This document shows, piece after piece, positions 1 to 11,116 of a stretch of DNA of 64,000 bases. A program made the translations under genes and the position numbers. Below the pieces are notes generated by a model. The model was given only the letters and a program-made list of their open reading frames with translations, had not been told where the DNA came from and did no database searches. Source of the stretch: Paramecium octaurelia (lineage: Eukaryota; Ciliophora; Oligohymenophorea; Peniculida; Parameciidae); the NCBI GenBank assembly GCA_905182995.1, contig CAJJDP010000049.1, positions 319,286 through 383,285 of the forward strand. The letters run 5' to 3'. Every line of letters begins with the position of its first letter. Position 1 is the first letter of the stretch.

Positions 1-513
1 ATAAACTTGTGCCATCCAAAAATTCCATCTGTATTTGGAAATAGCTCCATCCATAAGAATGTTTTTAAAATCTTCGTTATTGATTTCTTTTAGAAGATAA
101 GCATCTATAATATCTTGATTTGTCAATTTGAAAGGACCGCCAAGTTGTTATGCTAGCTACAATATTAATTTCTTAGAAAACTGTTTGTTAGAATTTAATT
201 TCGGCTCTTTGCATTGATCATCTTCATTAGTCTGTTATTATAATTACTCAATCGATGGTGATCTTTTTAAGAAAGCACTATAATTCGCATCATTCATTAG
301 ATCATATTTCTTTTGGTAGTATTGATTCCACCTTTATTATTTCTGAGAATAAGATGGATCATTTTTTTCAATTTCTTATTGAAACTCTTCACCAACATAT
401 TTGTATGTATTCATGGTTTTTGGTGGAACATTAGGAGTTGGTGTATTTCCAGGTTTTGCATTGCTTTTGATGATAATTTTGTTTGTTTTATCCTTTGCAC
501 AAATAGATCCCAT
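1..513 (-). CDS. Probable TBC-domain (Rab-GAP) protein, N-terminal part
   Basis: The gene starts at 513 and runs off the left edge of the window, so only the first 171 codons are present. The protein begins MGSICAKD, which fits N-myristoylation of Gly2 plus palmitoylation of Cys5 and suggests membrane anchoring. A polar, Gln-rich linker of about 100 residues follows. Near the edge the segment ILMDGAISKYRWNFWMAQVY resembles the opening helix of TBC domains (usual form GIP..xR..xW). TBC proteins act as GTPase-activating proteins for Rab GTPases in membrane traffic. The Arg and Gln fingers lie outside the window, so the family call is an inference from one motif. No intron is needed in this part. 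Confidence 0.5.
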
Positions 514-558
514 TAACTTAAAATTATATATAATTTATATATATATCTAATAAGAATA

Positions 559-2026
559 TCAGTTTTTGTAGATCCTGATAACATCTTGGATTTTGGTTCT
601 GCAAATTGGACAGTCTTTTAAATTCTTGCTGCATTTAAGACAAGCAGTATTATGCTTGCATGGCATGTATAGAGCATCTCGATCATTTTCTATACAAATT
701 ATACAACTATTCTCATTATTCTTATCGGTGATCAATTGAGTGGTTCTTTTACATAAATATGTAGAAGTGGTTCCAATTTTGAAAACCGTTTGATTTTGTA
801 ATGGATATAACTATGAGAACAGTCCTTCTTTAGACAATCTCAACCAGGAACTACCATAACATTAAATAAATATACCCGTTAGTTGATCCCATGTCTTCCA
901 AATACACACGTCCCTCAATAAGGCAGATCTTGGCATGAATATTTGAGAGATGATGATCCTCGCTAAAAGTGAGATCTGCAGTTTGCTTTCTGCCTACAGT
1001 AGTAACGCACTTTTAGGAGTTCAAAGCAATGATATGTTTTTCTGAGGAATTCAGTCCTTCAATAATGAGCATGACAACCTAGAAATAGATGAAGATTGCT
1101 TACTTCCACTATTTGATTATTGGAAATCAATTACTAAATTTCAAATTAATTGCTACCCAATTCTATAACCATTCCAATTTCTAATTCTAATTTGCTTTCT
1201 ACTTTGATGAAAGTCCCAGTAGTTGATCCAATGTCTTTAATGAAAAACTATTTCATAAAACACTAAAATTACATCTTCATTTTAAAAGACTATTTCAGCA
1301 TGAAATCTACTAATGCTTTCTTCCAATATTAGTATCTGATTACTAGAATGTCTTCCTATTTTCCCTCCTGATTCCTTTATACAATAAAAATTAGTCTGAG
1401 GTCCTTCAGTTGGTTGAATGATGAGTTCATTTTATACTTTTGGTACAAAGCTTTCAACTTCCTATTCTAATTAAATGCCGGTTTATTATTTCTTTAAAAA
1501 CTAGGGCCTGTTTTCACTAGATTATAGTGTATGATGATTACATTTCACATAATGGCTATTGGAACTATTGAGATAACATTTCATTATTCTTAATGTAATT
1601 GGTCATCATGTCATGTGATATATTAATTTATCCATATTATGCTTGTGCTGATTCTGTATTTTCAAGAGAAGTGTTTTCTTATTCCATCTTATCGCATCGT
1701 TTATCGTCAACCATAACTGATTTAATGTGTTAAGCATACTCTTTTAATCCATTTTTCAACCCTTTCTTTAAAATTACATTTACAATGCATTAACTTTTTC
1801 CTAACTATCTTACTATTGATTCCAAGATCATCAATTAAGTCATTTTCCTCTATTAATTCTAAACATGAGCCATCAATTGAATTATTTACTACTCTTAAGT
1901 AGAATACATACTGAAAGTGCTTTACAATGACTGTAAACCAACAAAATTGAGCCATTATGATACATCTTCCCTTGACCATTTTTTTGGTTCTTTGGGCAGA
2001 ATGGCAAAGAGAGTTTCATAATCCAT
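559..2026 (-). CDS. SAM-FHA-FHA-RING protein, probable E3 ubiquitin ligase
   Basis: Four domains are visible in order. A SAM domain comes first (WSREDVSQWLNFVGLQSL, then IDGSCLELIEENDLIDDLGI). A first FHA domain follows (KIGRHSSNQILILEESISRF, then KDIGSTTGTF), then a second FHA (VGRKQTADLTFSEDHHLSNI, then LEDMGSTNGS). The last 40 residues form a C3HC4 RING finger (CIICIENDRDALYMPCKHNT, then CPICR). FHA domains bind phosphothreonine, SAM domains oligomerise, and C-terminal RINGs of this type recruit E2 enzymes. The likely job is phosphorylation-dependent ubiquitination. Five introns of about 22-25 bases are needed, two of them inside FHA domains. CHFR and RNF8 also pair FHA with RING, but with one FHA and no SAM. 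The upstream PPOX-like gene on the same strand starts 43 bases before this gene's start at 2026. Confidence 0.85.
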
Positions 2027-2069
2027 GTTTTATATTTTAAATTTAAAAGCACTAACTGAAAATTATTAT

Positions 2070-3508
2070 TCACAAATATAATTGTTTCACCTTACTATAG
2101 GACAAGTACACCAATTCTGGAATGGCTAATGTGTAATTGTTGGCTCCTATTATTATACTTTTTGCATTCAATTCTGACTCAATCTTCTTCATTTCCTCCT
2201 AATGTCCAGGGGAAAATTGAGTAAATGCTTTTGACCAACCTTTAGTGACTATCTCTTTTGGATCAGGAATCTTCACTCCCAAATGTTTACTCAACTCACT
2301 CAAAATCACGTGATCATTCACATCATATATTGACATAACAGATAAATTAGTAGCATTCTCAGGATACTAAGAAGGAAAGGAAAGTGAATCTGCCACCATC
2401 CCCAATATCACCTACTACTGCTTTGGATTTATTAAATATCCGAAACCTTTGAACTTAATATTACTATCTATTTCATACTTCCTTCGGTAATATCTTTTAA
2501 TCCCAACATATATTTCTAGTCACCAATGTATTGCACTTAACTCCTCTGAACATCTCTCCAACCTTATTCAAATTAGAATTAATCATTATCTAAGATAACT
2601 GATGAGTAGGAGCATTCAATATCAAATAATCATAATTTAATCTCTACTCCTCCTATTCCTCCCTACTCTCAACTACCAATTCCTTTCTTGTCAGATCAAT
2701 CCACTTAGCTTTCGAATTCAACTTCACCTTATACTCAGATTGATATGTCTCCTATAAATAACCATGCAATCTCTTGGGTAGAGACTCTACTCCATCTCTG
2801 AATCTATAACTATTTGCTATGCCATAATCATCATTGTTACCTCCTTTCAATTTCTAATCCCTCGCCTATTCAAAGTCCTTGTCGAAACTCAAATCTTTGC
2901 TCAATTCTTATTCATTATACCCATTCATATGACTCTTCTAATAACACAGAGCCTTCGATAAATTATACACGGATTCCCCATAGATCCCATAAAATACTGA
3001 CTCAGCATATTTTTCAGTCAGATCCCTTCCCAATACCTACTCCAAGTAATCTCCCAAATTGTCTGTATCTGGTTTCTTAAACAGCATCTTAGGATATGCT
3101 TTTATTAGTTTAAAGACATCTCCACTTCCATTATCCTATATGAATTATGATATTGTTTCTAAATTCATTTGCAGAGGAACAGCATTTAATTTCCCATTCC
3201 AATAGATATAACTATATGGCTACTGAATACTGGGCACAACTATTGATTTTATTACTTATTTTACATTCCTTATAAAGTCCAATCTTATTTAGAATATGAT
3301 ATAGTGGTCTATTATACTTTCCCATTCTTATTGATCTTGGACCTTCCTCGCAAATAAATCCATTTCTATTATTTGAAATGATCATCCCACCGACACGATT
3401 AGATTACTCTACTAAAGTTATTTACGCTTTTGGGAAAAAATGCTTAATGAAAAATGCATTGCTCAATCCAGAAAGACCAGCACCAACAATTACAAATTTG
3501 TGAGACAT
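2070..3508 (-). CDS. Protoporphyrinogen oxidase (PPOX), haem biosynthesis
   Basis: The N-terminus carries the FAD dinucleotide-binding fold VIVGAGLSGLSNAFF, an acidic strand end (LVEQSNRVGG), and the signature EEGPRSIRMG. This last motif matches the GPR(S/T) element of protoporphyrinogen oxidases. The enzyme oxidises protoporphyrinogen IX to protoporphyrin IX using FAD and oxygen, and in eukaryotes it sits on the inner mitochondrial membrane. The length, about 470 residues before intron removal, suits the family. The start is the first ATG of the open frame and lies directly before the flavin motif, so no separate transit peptide is seen. The C-terminal GxG flavin segment is not clear, so the last exon boundaries are uncertain. 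The stop is the TGA at 2072-2070. Confidence 0.82.
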
Positions 3509-3760
3509 ATTCAATATATTAATTAAATAAATTTATTTATTATCTTAAGAAAAGGAGATAGATTAATAACTTTTTCACAGATTCATATCCATCACAAATC
3601 TATCCTTGATTACTTTATTAGTTTATCTTATTTAAATAGCAATTAGGTTATTTATAATAATACAAATATTATTTTGCATCAGTAATATAGTGATTACCAA
3701 CTTTAAGCTCAAATTATAGAGAATATTCATAAAATAGATATAATTTACATTATAAAATAC

Positions 3761-5319
3761 TCATTTATGTGTTAAACCAAAAAATTCAAATAAAAATAAA
3801 GCTATCTTTAATTTTATCCATTCAAACTTTTATTTCCAAATACTCTTTTCTGAATTTTTAACAGAATATTCTGTGAACTTTAAAAGTCTGTCTCTTGTAG
3901 TACCTTAGTTAATATATCTAAAAAGATATACCTCCGAGTAAAGCATTATGAATTCCTACTAAATTGGCGGCTCTAATTATAAACATGATCTCAGGGGGCA
4001 TCGATCTCAACAATGCATTTATATTTTCCAAAGTTACTAAATCTTTATTTCTTAAATATTGTCTCTCCTCAACACTGAAGGCATCTCCCAACTTCTTTTT
4101 TGATGATATAGTTCTATAAAAGAAAATTAAGGGTAAAAATTCAATATGTTCCTTTTTGATGCCCAATCTGGTTGCATATTTCTCCACTTCTTTATAATTG
4201 AATTTAGCAATGTTATTCCATAAACATCTAAAGTTTTATAACATTTCTTAATCAATATCTGTGTAAAATCCATGATCTAATAATACCAATTATTATTTTC
4301 CATTCTATTCTCTGATCAAAATATTCCCTGGATGAGCATCACAATGAACATGACCATATTTAAATATCATTTATCCAAACATATCAATTAAAATATTAGC
4401 ACATTCCCTTGGATTTTTTAATTTATTTACATCATTAATTTTTACACCATCAATGAATTCCATTATGATGACTCTTTAGGAATATTCATAAAATTGAGGT
4501 ATATAAATTCTAGAATTATTTTTAAAATTGGCTCTAGTAATTTCACCATTTTAAACCTCCAAAGTAAAGTCAAGTTCTTTCTCCAAAGCTTTTCGAAACG
4601 TAGAAAATAAATCAGAAAAATTTAATTCACTTGAACCCGTATTTGAAACAACAAAATCACACAATTTAGCAATATTGTGTATTATCATTAAATCATACCT
4701 ATATTAAACTCGTAACTAGGGAAATTGTACTTTTACAGCCACCTCTTTTCCATTATAAGTTGCCTAATGAACTTAAGCTAATGAAGCAGCTGCAATGGCT
4801 TTATGAGAAAATGTAGTAAATATTTCTTAAATTGGTTTCTGTAGTTCATATTCTAACACAATTTTAACATCTTCAAAAGACACCTAAGGTCCTTGATCTT
4901 ATAAAACTCTTAGTGTTTATGTAAATTCCCTTAAGTTTAACTATATAATACCTTGGCATAACTCTCTCCAAATTCCCAATATATTGGCCTGCTTTTAAAT
5001 AAACACCTTTGTTCTCAATGCTTAATCTCAAAATCCTATCCGCAACTCTTTGATGAATCTACAAATAGGAATACATATCCTTACAATAGATCTTTATTGA
5101 TGATATTCTTCAGTATTATACTCAAATTTGGTTAACTCTACTTGATAGTCATAAAGAGATTCGATTACTAAATCAAGATGTCATAGTACATGTTTTGATA
5201 GCAGAGAAGGAATTGAGGAAGCCTGCTGTAAATCCTTGAAGATCCTTCTTTTGTTGCGGGGGCATAAAGAATGTGCATCCAGTAGTAAATGCTCCTAACA
5301 AAATAGCCTTTCTTAACAT
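3761..5319 (-). CDS. ABC1/ADCK (UbiB-family) kinase-like protein
   Basis: This is an atypical kinase of the ABC1/ADCK family. Visible hallmarks are KGVYLKAGQYIGNLERVMPR (the family-specific KxGQ element), HVHCDAHPGNILI (catalytic loop) and LVLLDHGFY (metal-binding DHG in place of DFG). Members support coenzyme Q synthesis or mitochondrial lipid homeostasis, and ADCK1 is the closest type by motif wording. The N-terminus, MLRKAILLGAFTTGCTFF, is basic then hydrophobic, as in a mitochondrial presequence or membrane anchor. At least three introns are needed: 22 and 26 bases near the start, and 28 bases just before the last exon, which is read to the TGA at 3763-3761. The protein is about 490 residues. 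Confidence 0.9.
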
Positions 5320-5720
5320 ATTTATTATCAATCATTAATTTAATAAACTAAATTTCAATAAGTATTAGCTTCCATGCTACCTTAGTCATAAAAATAAATT
5401 TTCCTTTGGATTATACTCTTTAATAGATAATTTCAATGAATTACACTAACAGGACTTTATTATCATAGCAATTTTATGAACTCAAAAATATTGTCTAATG
5501 TTTTTAATAGAAAAAATGACTGATAGAGACGGGCTGAATTTTACAAACCTTTAACTCAAACAATGCAGGTATGAAGGATAAAACAATCATTATATTTAAA
5601 TTTTGAATTATTATTAATAGATATTTCGATTTACATAATTCATACTATGACTTAATTGGGAGATTAATATTTATATTAAAACACATCCTTCAACTTAAAA
5701 GTATGTTAAATCAGTTATTT
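5320..5720. other. Upstream region without a clear gene
   Basis: This is AT-rich sequence upstream of the ABC1 gene, with only short open frames and no convincing splice pattern. A 27-codon frame on the minus strand (start near 5460) is too short to judge. It probably holds the promoter and 5' leader of the ABC1 gene. Confidence 0.5.
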
Positions 5721-5921
5721 TCAAAAGTTGAGTCGTATCTTATAATAAAAAAATTGTACAACAGCCTTCTTAGTATGATATATGATCCACTTAACCTTAA
5801 TTTCTGAGTTATTGTTCTGTATGGTTTCTACATCCAATTAAATTGATAAATTTGGTAGTACAAGTATAGAGGTTGAAATTATAGGGAAATCAAATAAGTG
5901 TTATATTTTTCGTATTTACAT
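5721..5921 (-). CDS. Possible small protein, unknown
   Basis: A 66-residue open frame. Its second half is polar, with a composition like real proteins in this window (LDVETIQNNNSEIKVKWIIY is a sample). The frame stays open upstream of the ATG at 5921 until a TGA near 5965, so a longer spliced version is possible, but I could not join it cleanly. TGA is the only stop here, so a frame of this length can occur by chance. Confidence 0.33.
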
Positions 5922-6235
5922 TTCTCTTACTTTGCTTAAATTTTAATAATCTCAATTTAATTATGGTTCTGTTTATTTGCTTCATTTTAATTACAATTAT
6001 CTCCACTAATTTTATTTATAATTTAATTTAAAAGTCATCTTTTTCAGTTATTTGAAAATTTAAAAATTTCCTCATATATGAATATCGACACCTTACATCT
6101 AAATTAGTATCATCTATTGGATGAATGATACGCTTTTAGTATTCATTTTGTTGAAAATGTAAAAAATAATTATTGGATACAAATAATATTTAATGCTACT
6201 TTGATTCAAAAATAACATAATAATATTTATATTTA
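5922..6235. other. Gap between two small genes
   Basis: AT-rich stretch between the small minus-strand frame and the plus-strand gene that starts at 6236. Minus-strand pieces in it could be 5' exons of the small gene at 5721-5921, but no consistent joining was found. Confidence 0.35.
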
Positions 6236-6601
6236 ATGGCAAAATACGAGTAATTTGATTCTCCATATGCAAAAGTCTTTTTCCTTTTGCAACAGTTATT
6301 GAAGGAAGAATTAATTACTTAAACAGAGAAGGAACATTTAAAAGGTATTTTTTATAATTTTTATAAAGACTTAATAATTCAAAACGACTAGTCGATAATG
6401 AATTTAATAGTTGTAGAAAGCTATCAGGAACTATATGAAAAAGTTTTATAATTCATTAATAACAAAAGAGTTAGTTTAGAAGGTTTATCTGATTTTGAGG
6501 ACGATGATTCAACTAGCAAAAGTCTGAGACACTATTTAAGAAACAAATTAAAACTGGAAATAAAATAGAGTAATTTTAATTTGGCAATTAAGAAAATTTG
6601 A
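6236..6601 (+). CDS. Small helical acidic/basic protein, unknown
   Basis: Two exons around a 24-base intron (6345-6368, GTATTT...AAAG) give 113 residues that end at TGA 6599-6601, and the spliced length is an exact multiple of three. The protein is largely helical and charged (QLLKEELITQTEKEHLKDLI). An acidic patch (LEGLSDFEDDD) sits near the middle and a basic C-terminus (RHYLRNKLKLEIK) follows. No known domain was recognised. It lies tail to tail with the MYB gene, 68 bases apart. Confidence 0.6.
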
Positions 6602-6669
6602 TTATATATTATATGTCTTATATATAATGCGATTACATATATAATTTGTTTACATTCTTATTAGTAATC

Positions 6670-8011
6670 TCATGGTTACAGGCCACTTTACAATAACTAA
6701 TTATTATATAATGAAGAGAATTCATTCCATTTTTGCAAATAGTTAATCTAATCAAAGTAATTTTATTGACATGGCAACTAATATGCAAATTGTTGTTGTG
6801 GAGAAACAAACCCTAATATGGGGTTTACCATTTGAATTCCTGGGTATTGATTAATTGCAAAAGGCAATTATGATTATTTATTTTGTTGTAAATATAAAAG
6901 TGAATTTTGATCCGTCACTATTTTTGTATTTGACTAAGTCAATAGTGCCATATTGAAATACTATTAGTATTAATGAGAATTATTAAATATTTAGACCTCT
7001 GAATTTACAGTCTGATTAGGATGAGGTTGTTGAAGAAATTAAGAATTTATATTACTGTGATCAATTTTTAATAAATTTTCCCTTTTAATATTAGTGATTT
7101 GGTTATTGGTTAGAGAGTTAACATTTTGCAATCCTTGATGAATATTGATAATGAATACCAGAATTATTTTTATTCTCATTAGAGCCATCTAATTTTTAGC
7201 TATTTTCATCATTTTATTTAATCAGTTTTGATCTCGTCATCCTTAAGAGACTTTCTTAGTTTGCATCCCTAACTTAAGTTTTTTTCTATTTTTGATCTTC
7301 CTTTGTTGATTTAGGTAATTTTCTCCTTTTTTAAAGTAAAATTCTCTCCTCATCAGAGGAAAGTGCAGATTCCTTCTCAAAATCATCATCGTCAGAATCT
7401 CCTAGATCACATTGATATCTTCTCTTTAGATTAGCATAAAACCTATTCTTAACCATATTTTCCTATATTTATAGGCATATTTTATTTACAGGTCTTCCAT
7501 TTAAAAAACTTGAAATATAACTCCATTTAGTTCCGAATTTCCTATATAATTTCAGAATCAGTTTGTCTTCTTCCTCTGTCCATTTCTCTTAATTTATAGT
7601 CCCTTAAAGCTAATTCAAATAACGCTCCCTGACTTATTTTCCTGTTCTCCAATTCATTACTGTACAGATCTTACTCCATTTTTTCCCATATTTTTATACT
7701 AATTCTTTCAACTATTCGTCCTCCTAAGGGGACCACAATTGTCTTGAAGGAGCCTTTGTTATTATAAGCAATATACTTAATCTGGATGCAGTTATTACCA
7801 TTTATGCATACATTATATTGGTGTAGGGCCATTTAAAAATGTGCTAATGGATTTCCAGTTACCTTATTACAGGACATGAAGCTCTTTAAGTTTTTCCTCG
7901 GCTTTTGGTGTCCAAAGAAATTGTATCTAAAACCATATTTGTGTTATGTAATACATCACTCGAAGTCTAATTTGGCTCGTTCTCACATTTAGAGTCAGAA
8001 GTAACACTCAT
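6670..8011 (-). CDS. Three-repeat MYB (R1R2R3) DNA-binding protein
   Basis: Three consecutive MYB repeats are visible after splicing. R1 is FLWTPKAEEKL..GNWKSIS..CMHKWQQL, R2 is LWSPQEDEQLKELV..KKWSKIC..VRERYLNQL, and R3 is KWTEEEDKLIL..TKWSYIS..MVKNRFYANL. The third aromatic of R2 is Tyr instead of Trp. This is the animal c-Myb / plant 3R-MYB arrangement, which binds DNA and often controls cell-cycle genes. After R3 comes an acidic-Ser stretch (GDSDDDDFEKESALSSDEE), a basic patch and a Gln/Asn-rich tail of roughly 200 residues, typical of a transcription activation region. Four introns (about 28, 23, 27 and 25 bases) are needed. The ATG at 8011 is chosen because an upstream ATG is out of frame and soon stops. 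Confidence 0.92.
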
Positions 8012-8050
8012 TCTATATGAAGAAATTTTTTAAATATATTATCAAAAATA

Positions 8051-8343
8051 TCATCCATCTTTATCATCTTTTATACATTAAAAATGACGAAATAATTTAA
8101 TTAGTATCTTCATTAGAATTTTCTTATTAGTTATGTAAACTAACAGCAATCTCCAAATAAGTAGCCTTTATTCTTTATTCCTTAACTTCGACGTTAAAGA
8201 TTCGTCTTGCCAGAGCTTACTTTTGAATGCTTAAAGTATACCATTCTTATTTGCTTTGATATCTATTGATAATAAGTTATGTGTGATCAATTATACTAAA
8301 TTAAATATTCCCTTACCGTTAAATAATAGAACTTCGTAAGTCC
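8051..8343 (-). CDS. Possible gene or gene fragment upstream of the MYB gene
   Basis: A minus-strand frame of about 95 codons is open down to the TGA at 8053-8051 and has a protein-like, basic composition (AFKSKLWQDESLTSKLRNKE). It has no ATG at its beginning. The nearest ATG (at about 8349) is in another frame and no intron repairs the phase. It may be a decayed gene, an exon of a gene whose start I cannot see, or chance. Confidence 0.22.
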
Positions 8344-9661
8344 CATTTTTTTACAATATATAATAAATAATCAAAAATTAATCAATTTTTATTTCAAAGT
8401 TTACTTGAAATTTTCATTTGAATTTTTGATACTTACTTTTCTTTGTTTATATTAAAAAATTTTTTATTATATTTTTATAATATAAATTAATCACACATTA
8501 ATAGATTTGATGATATTATAAGAGAAAATGAACAATCATTTCTATTCTCCAAATATAACTATGCTTTATTAAAGGTTAAAAATAGTACTTTATATTAAAA
8601 TTAATGATGATTTGAATTTCTCATAAGTTAAACAATAGTACGTTATATATTTTATTAAGCATTGTTTAGACGTTTATTAAGACTCTTAAGATTACATTTT
8701 GTCATTTCATTTATAAAAAGGAACAACGAGGTAAATTATTACCTTTGATTCTAATATGAACTTATAAATTCTTCATTTTCTTTAAATCAATTATTATTAA
8801 TGATCATTCTGTAACTCATATAAAATTCCAATATAAAAATGATTTATGATTTAACGAAGATGAGTAGATTTTTTTCTTATTTCATATTTCCTATTTTCCT
8901 ATCATAAAAACCTTCTAAATAAAGTAATTGTGTAACATATTGCAATTCCATCATATTTGTTGATTATTGTCTATGTAAAATAAAATGGCTTAAGTCCATT
9001 ATTGGATAATGATAAGACAAGTCCTTTTGCTAATTTAAAATGTATAATCCTAAGTAGGTTGAATAAGAGGTAGTTAAAACATAAATCTTACTATTGAATT
9101 TGATAATAATAAATTTCAATATATTACCAAGATTATTTCAAAAAGAATTTATAATACATTTATTTAAATTCAATAAGACAATAATGTTAAAAAAATATAA
9201 GTAACATTTATTAAATATTTAAGAATAAGAGTATCAGAAGAATGATCTTATTATATCTAGTAGGTTTTATTATTTTATTAATTTAACATTAGAGATTTCC
9301 TAATCATTTTTATTATTGCTTATTATATAATAAATAATATTTAATATCAACTAACAATTTATTTCAATATAAGAAATTTTATGTATTTAAAATAAGGATT
9401 GAATAATATTTCTCCTTAAATTGATTTCATTCAGAATTAATTTAATATCATCCATTTATAAATAATGTGAAATGTTGATATAATTTTAAATTTTCATGTA
9501 ATTAATTACTTTACTTCGGATAATGAATTAAATATATATATCAATTTCTACAAACCTATTTATATTTCTATTGTTTTATTATACGAATGAGAAATAAGAA
9601 ATTGGCAATCTAAGATAGGAGTATAATATTGATAATTTTGAATAAATTTGAGTTTTATATA
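8344..9661. other. Long AT-rich stretch, no supported gene
   Basis: About 1.3 kb with very high A+T and no domain or convincing intron-exon chain. A minus-strand open stretch at about 8830-9100 reads as plausible protein in one frame, but a second frame over the same bases is also open and neither shows a recognisable motif. It is unusually long for a gap in this window, so it may hold regulatory DNA or a fast-evolving or decayed gene. Confidence 0.45.
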
Positions 9662-11006
9662 TCAATCCTCTAAGTACTTATCTGAGATTTAGGACATTAA
9701 ATTTTATATTTAATTTGCCTATGAAGAGTTTATTTACATTTTCTTTGTTATAAAAAATAAATACCTTATAAATTTCTAATGATCTTTGATAGTCAATATA
9801 AGCTTATTTGTATCGACCGAGTTCTTTGTGGCAATCTGCACAATTTTTGAGGGTAATTGCTAGATTACCGTGCATTTTGCCACATAACTATGTGTATATT
9901 TTAATAGATTCTTCAAAACAATTAACAGCTTCTTCATATTGCTTTCTTTCAAAATAAGATCTTCCAAAATTATTAAGAATAATTGCAATACTTGCGTGAC
10001 TTTGGCCATACAAGGTTTTTAGAATCTCTTGAGATTTTTTGAAGTATTATTCAAATTCATTTGAAGTTTTATTATAGGCTTTAATTTTTCCTAATGAATG
10101 ATAACAATCAGCAATATCTTAGGATGACTCTCCCATAATCTTGAGATTTATTTCTAAGCTTTCAGTAATAAGTTTTTCAGCAGCCGATAAATCTAGATAA
10201 AGATAATATTGCTACTTTCTTGATTACTTTTCATTCTTAAATAAAGATTTCCCTTCAAATAAATTGATTTGGCAGTTTTTATGTGTTGATAACCTAAAAC
10301 CTCTGTCCATATTGAGATGGCTTCTGAAATGGATTTCATGGCTTCTTCTATTTTTCCTTCATCTGAAAATAATTACGATAATCCATGCAAAGAATCTGCC
10401 ACTTCCTAAAATATGTTAATCTATAGTACTATTGATTATCTTGTAAATAAGTCTTCTCTAATTTTGATACTCTCATATAACATTGATTCTGCTAAATCAT
10501 CTTGGAACATAAATCTGTAATAATTCCCCAGTTGTGTTAATGTCATAGCATATACTCCTGTTTAAGTTAAGCCATGTTTGATCAACAATTACTATGCATA
10601 ATCAAGGTATTTGAAGGTCTATTCATAGTAGCAACAATAAAAGCAACATCTTCCTTAAAGTAGTGTCAATTATTACCAATTTTAGCATAAGAATTACACA
10701 GTCTAAGGATACTTTCTTTATCGTTTTGAGTTTTGAAAAGTTCTTTTTCTATTTTAATCATACTAATCAAATATTGCATAGCACGATAAACTTAATTGAT
10801 ATCAATAAAGATTTGGGCATATCTCTCATAAATATTACTTTGAAGAATCTCATTAATTATAATAATACTAATTCATTTTCAGAGCATTCTTCAGGGTTAT
10901 TTAATTTAATGTTCAATTCATTTTGCAATTTCTCTAACTTACTTAAACTCTTTTGGAATTGCTATTTTCTTATTAGTATGTCTATTTTCTAAAAATGATC
11001 ACCCAT
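9662..11006 (-). CDS. Tetratricopeptide-repeat protein (kinesin-light-chain type TPR)
   Basis: The protein begins MGDHFQKIDILIRK and contains several TPR units of the TPR_12 or kinesin-light-chain kind. Good examples are QDIADCYHSLGKIKAYN, HASIAIILNNFGRSYFERKQ and NLAITLKNCADCHKELGRYK, each with the typical A..Y..LG..Y pattern and a following EEAVNCFEESIKIY helix. Such repeats bind partner proteins. At least four introns of 22-25 bases are needed, and one carries the frame from a repeat ending MKSNQE into LSAAEKLITESLEINLKIMG. The stop is TGA at 9664-9662. About 410 residues. No catalytic domain was seen. Confidence 0.83.
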
Positions 11007-11116
11007 CTTTGGATAAATAAATTTTATTAAACTTAATGAATTAATTCCTAATTAAGAGTACACATATATTAAATCAACAAAACTTCGATTATACAAATTA
11101 AATAGTTTCAAAATTT

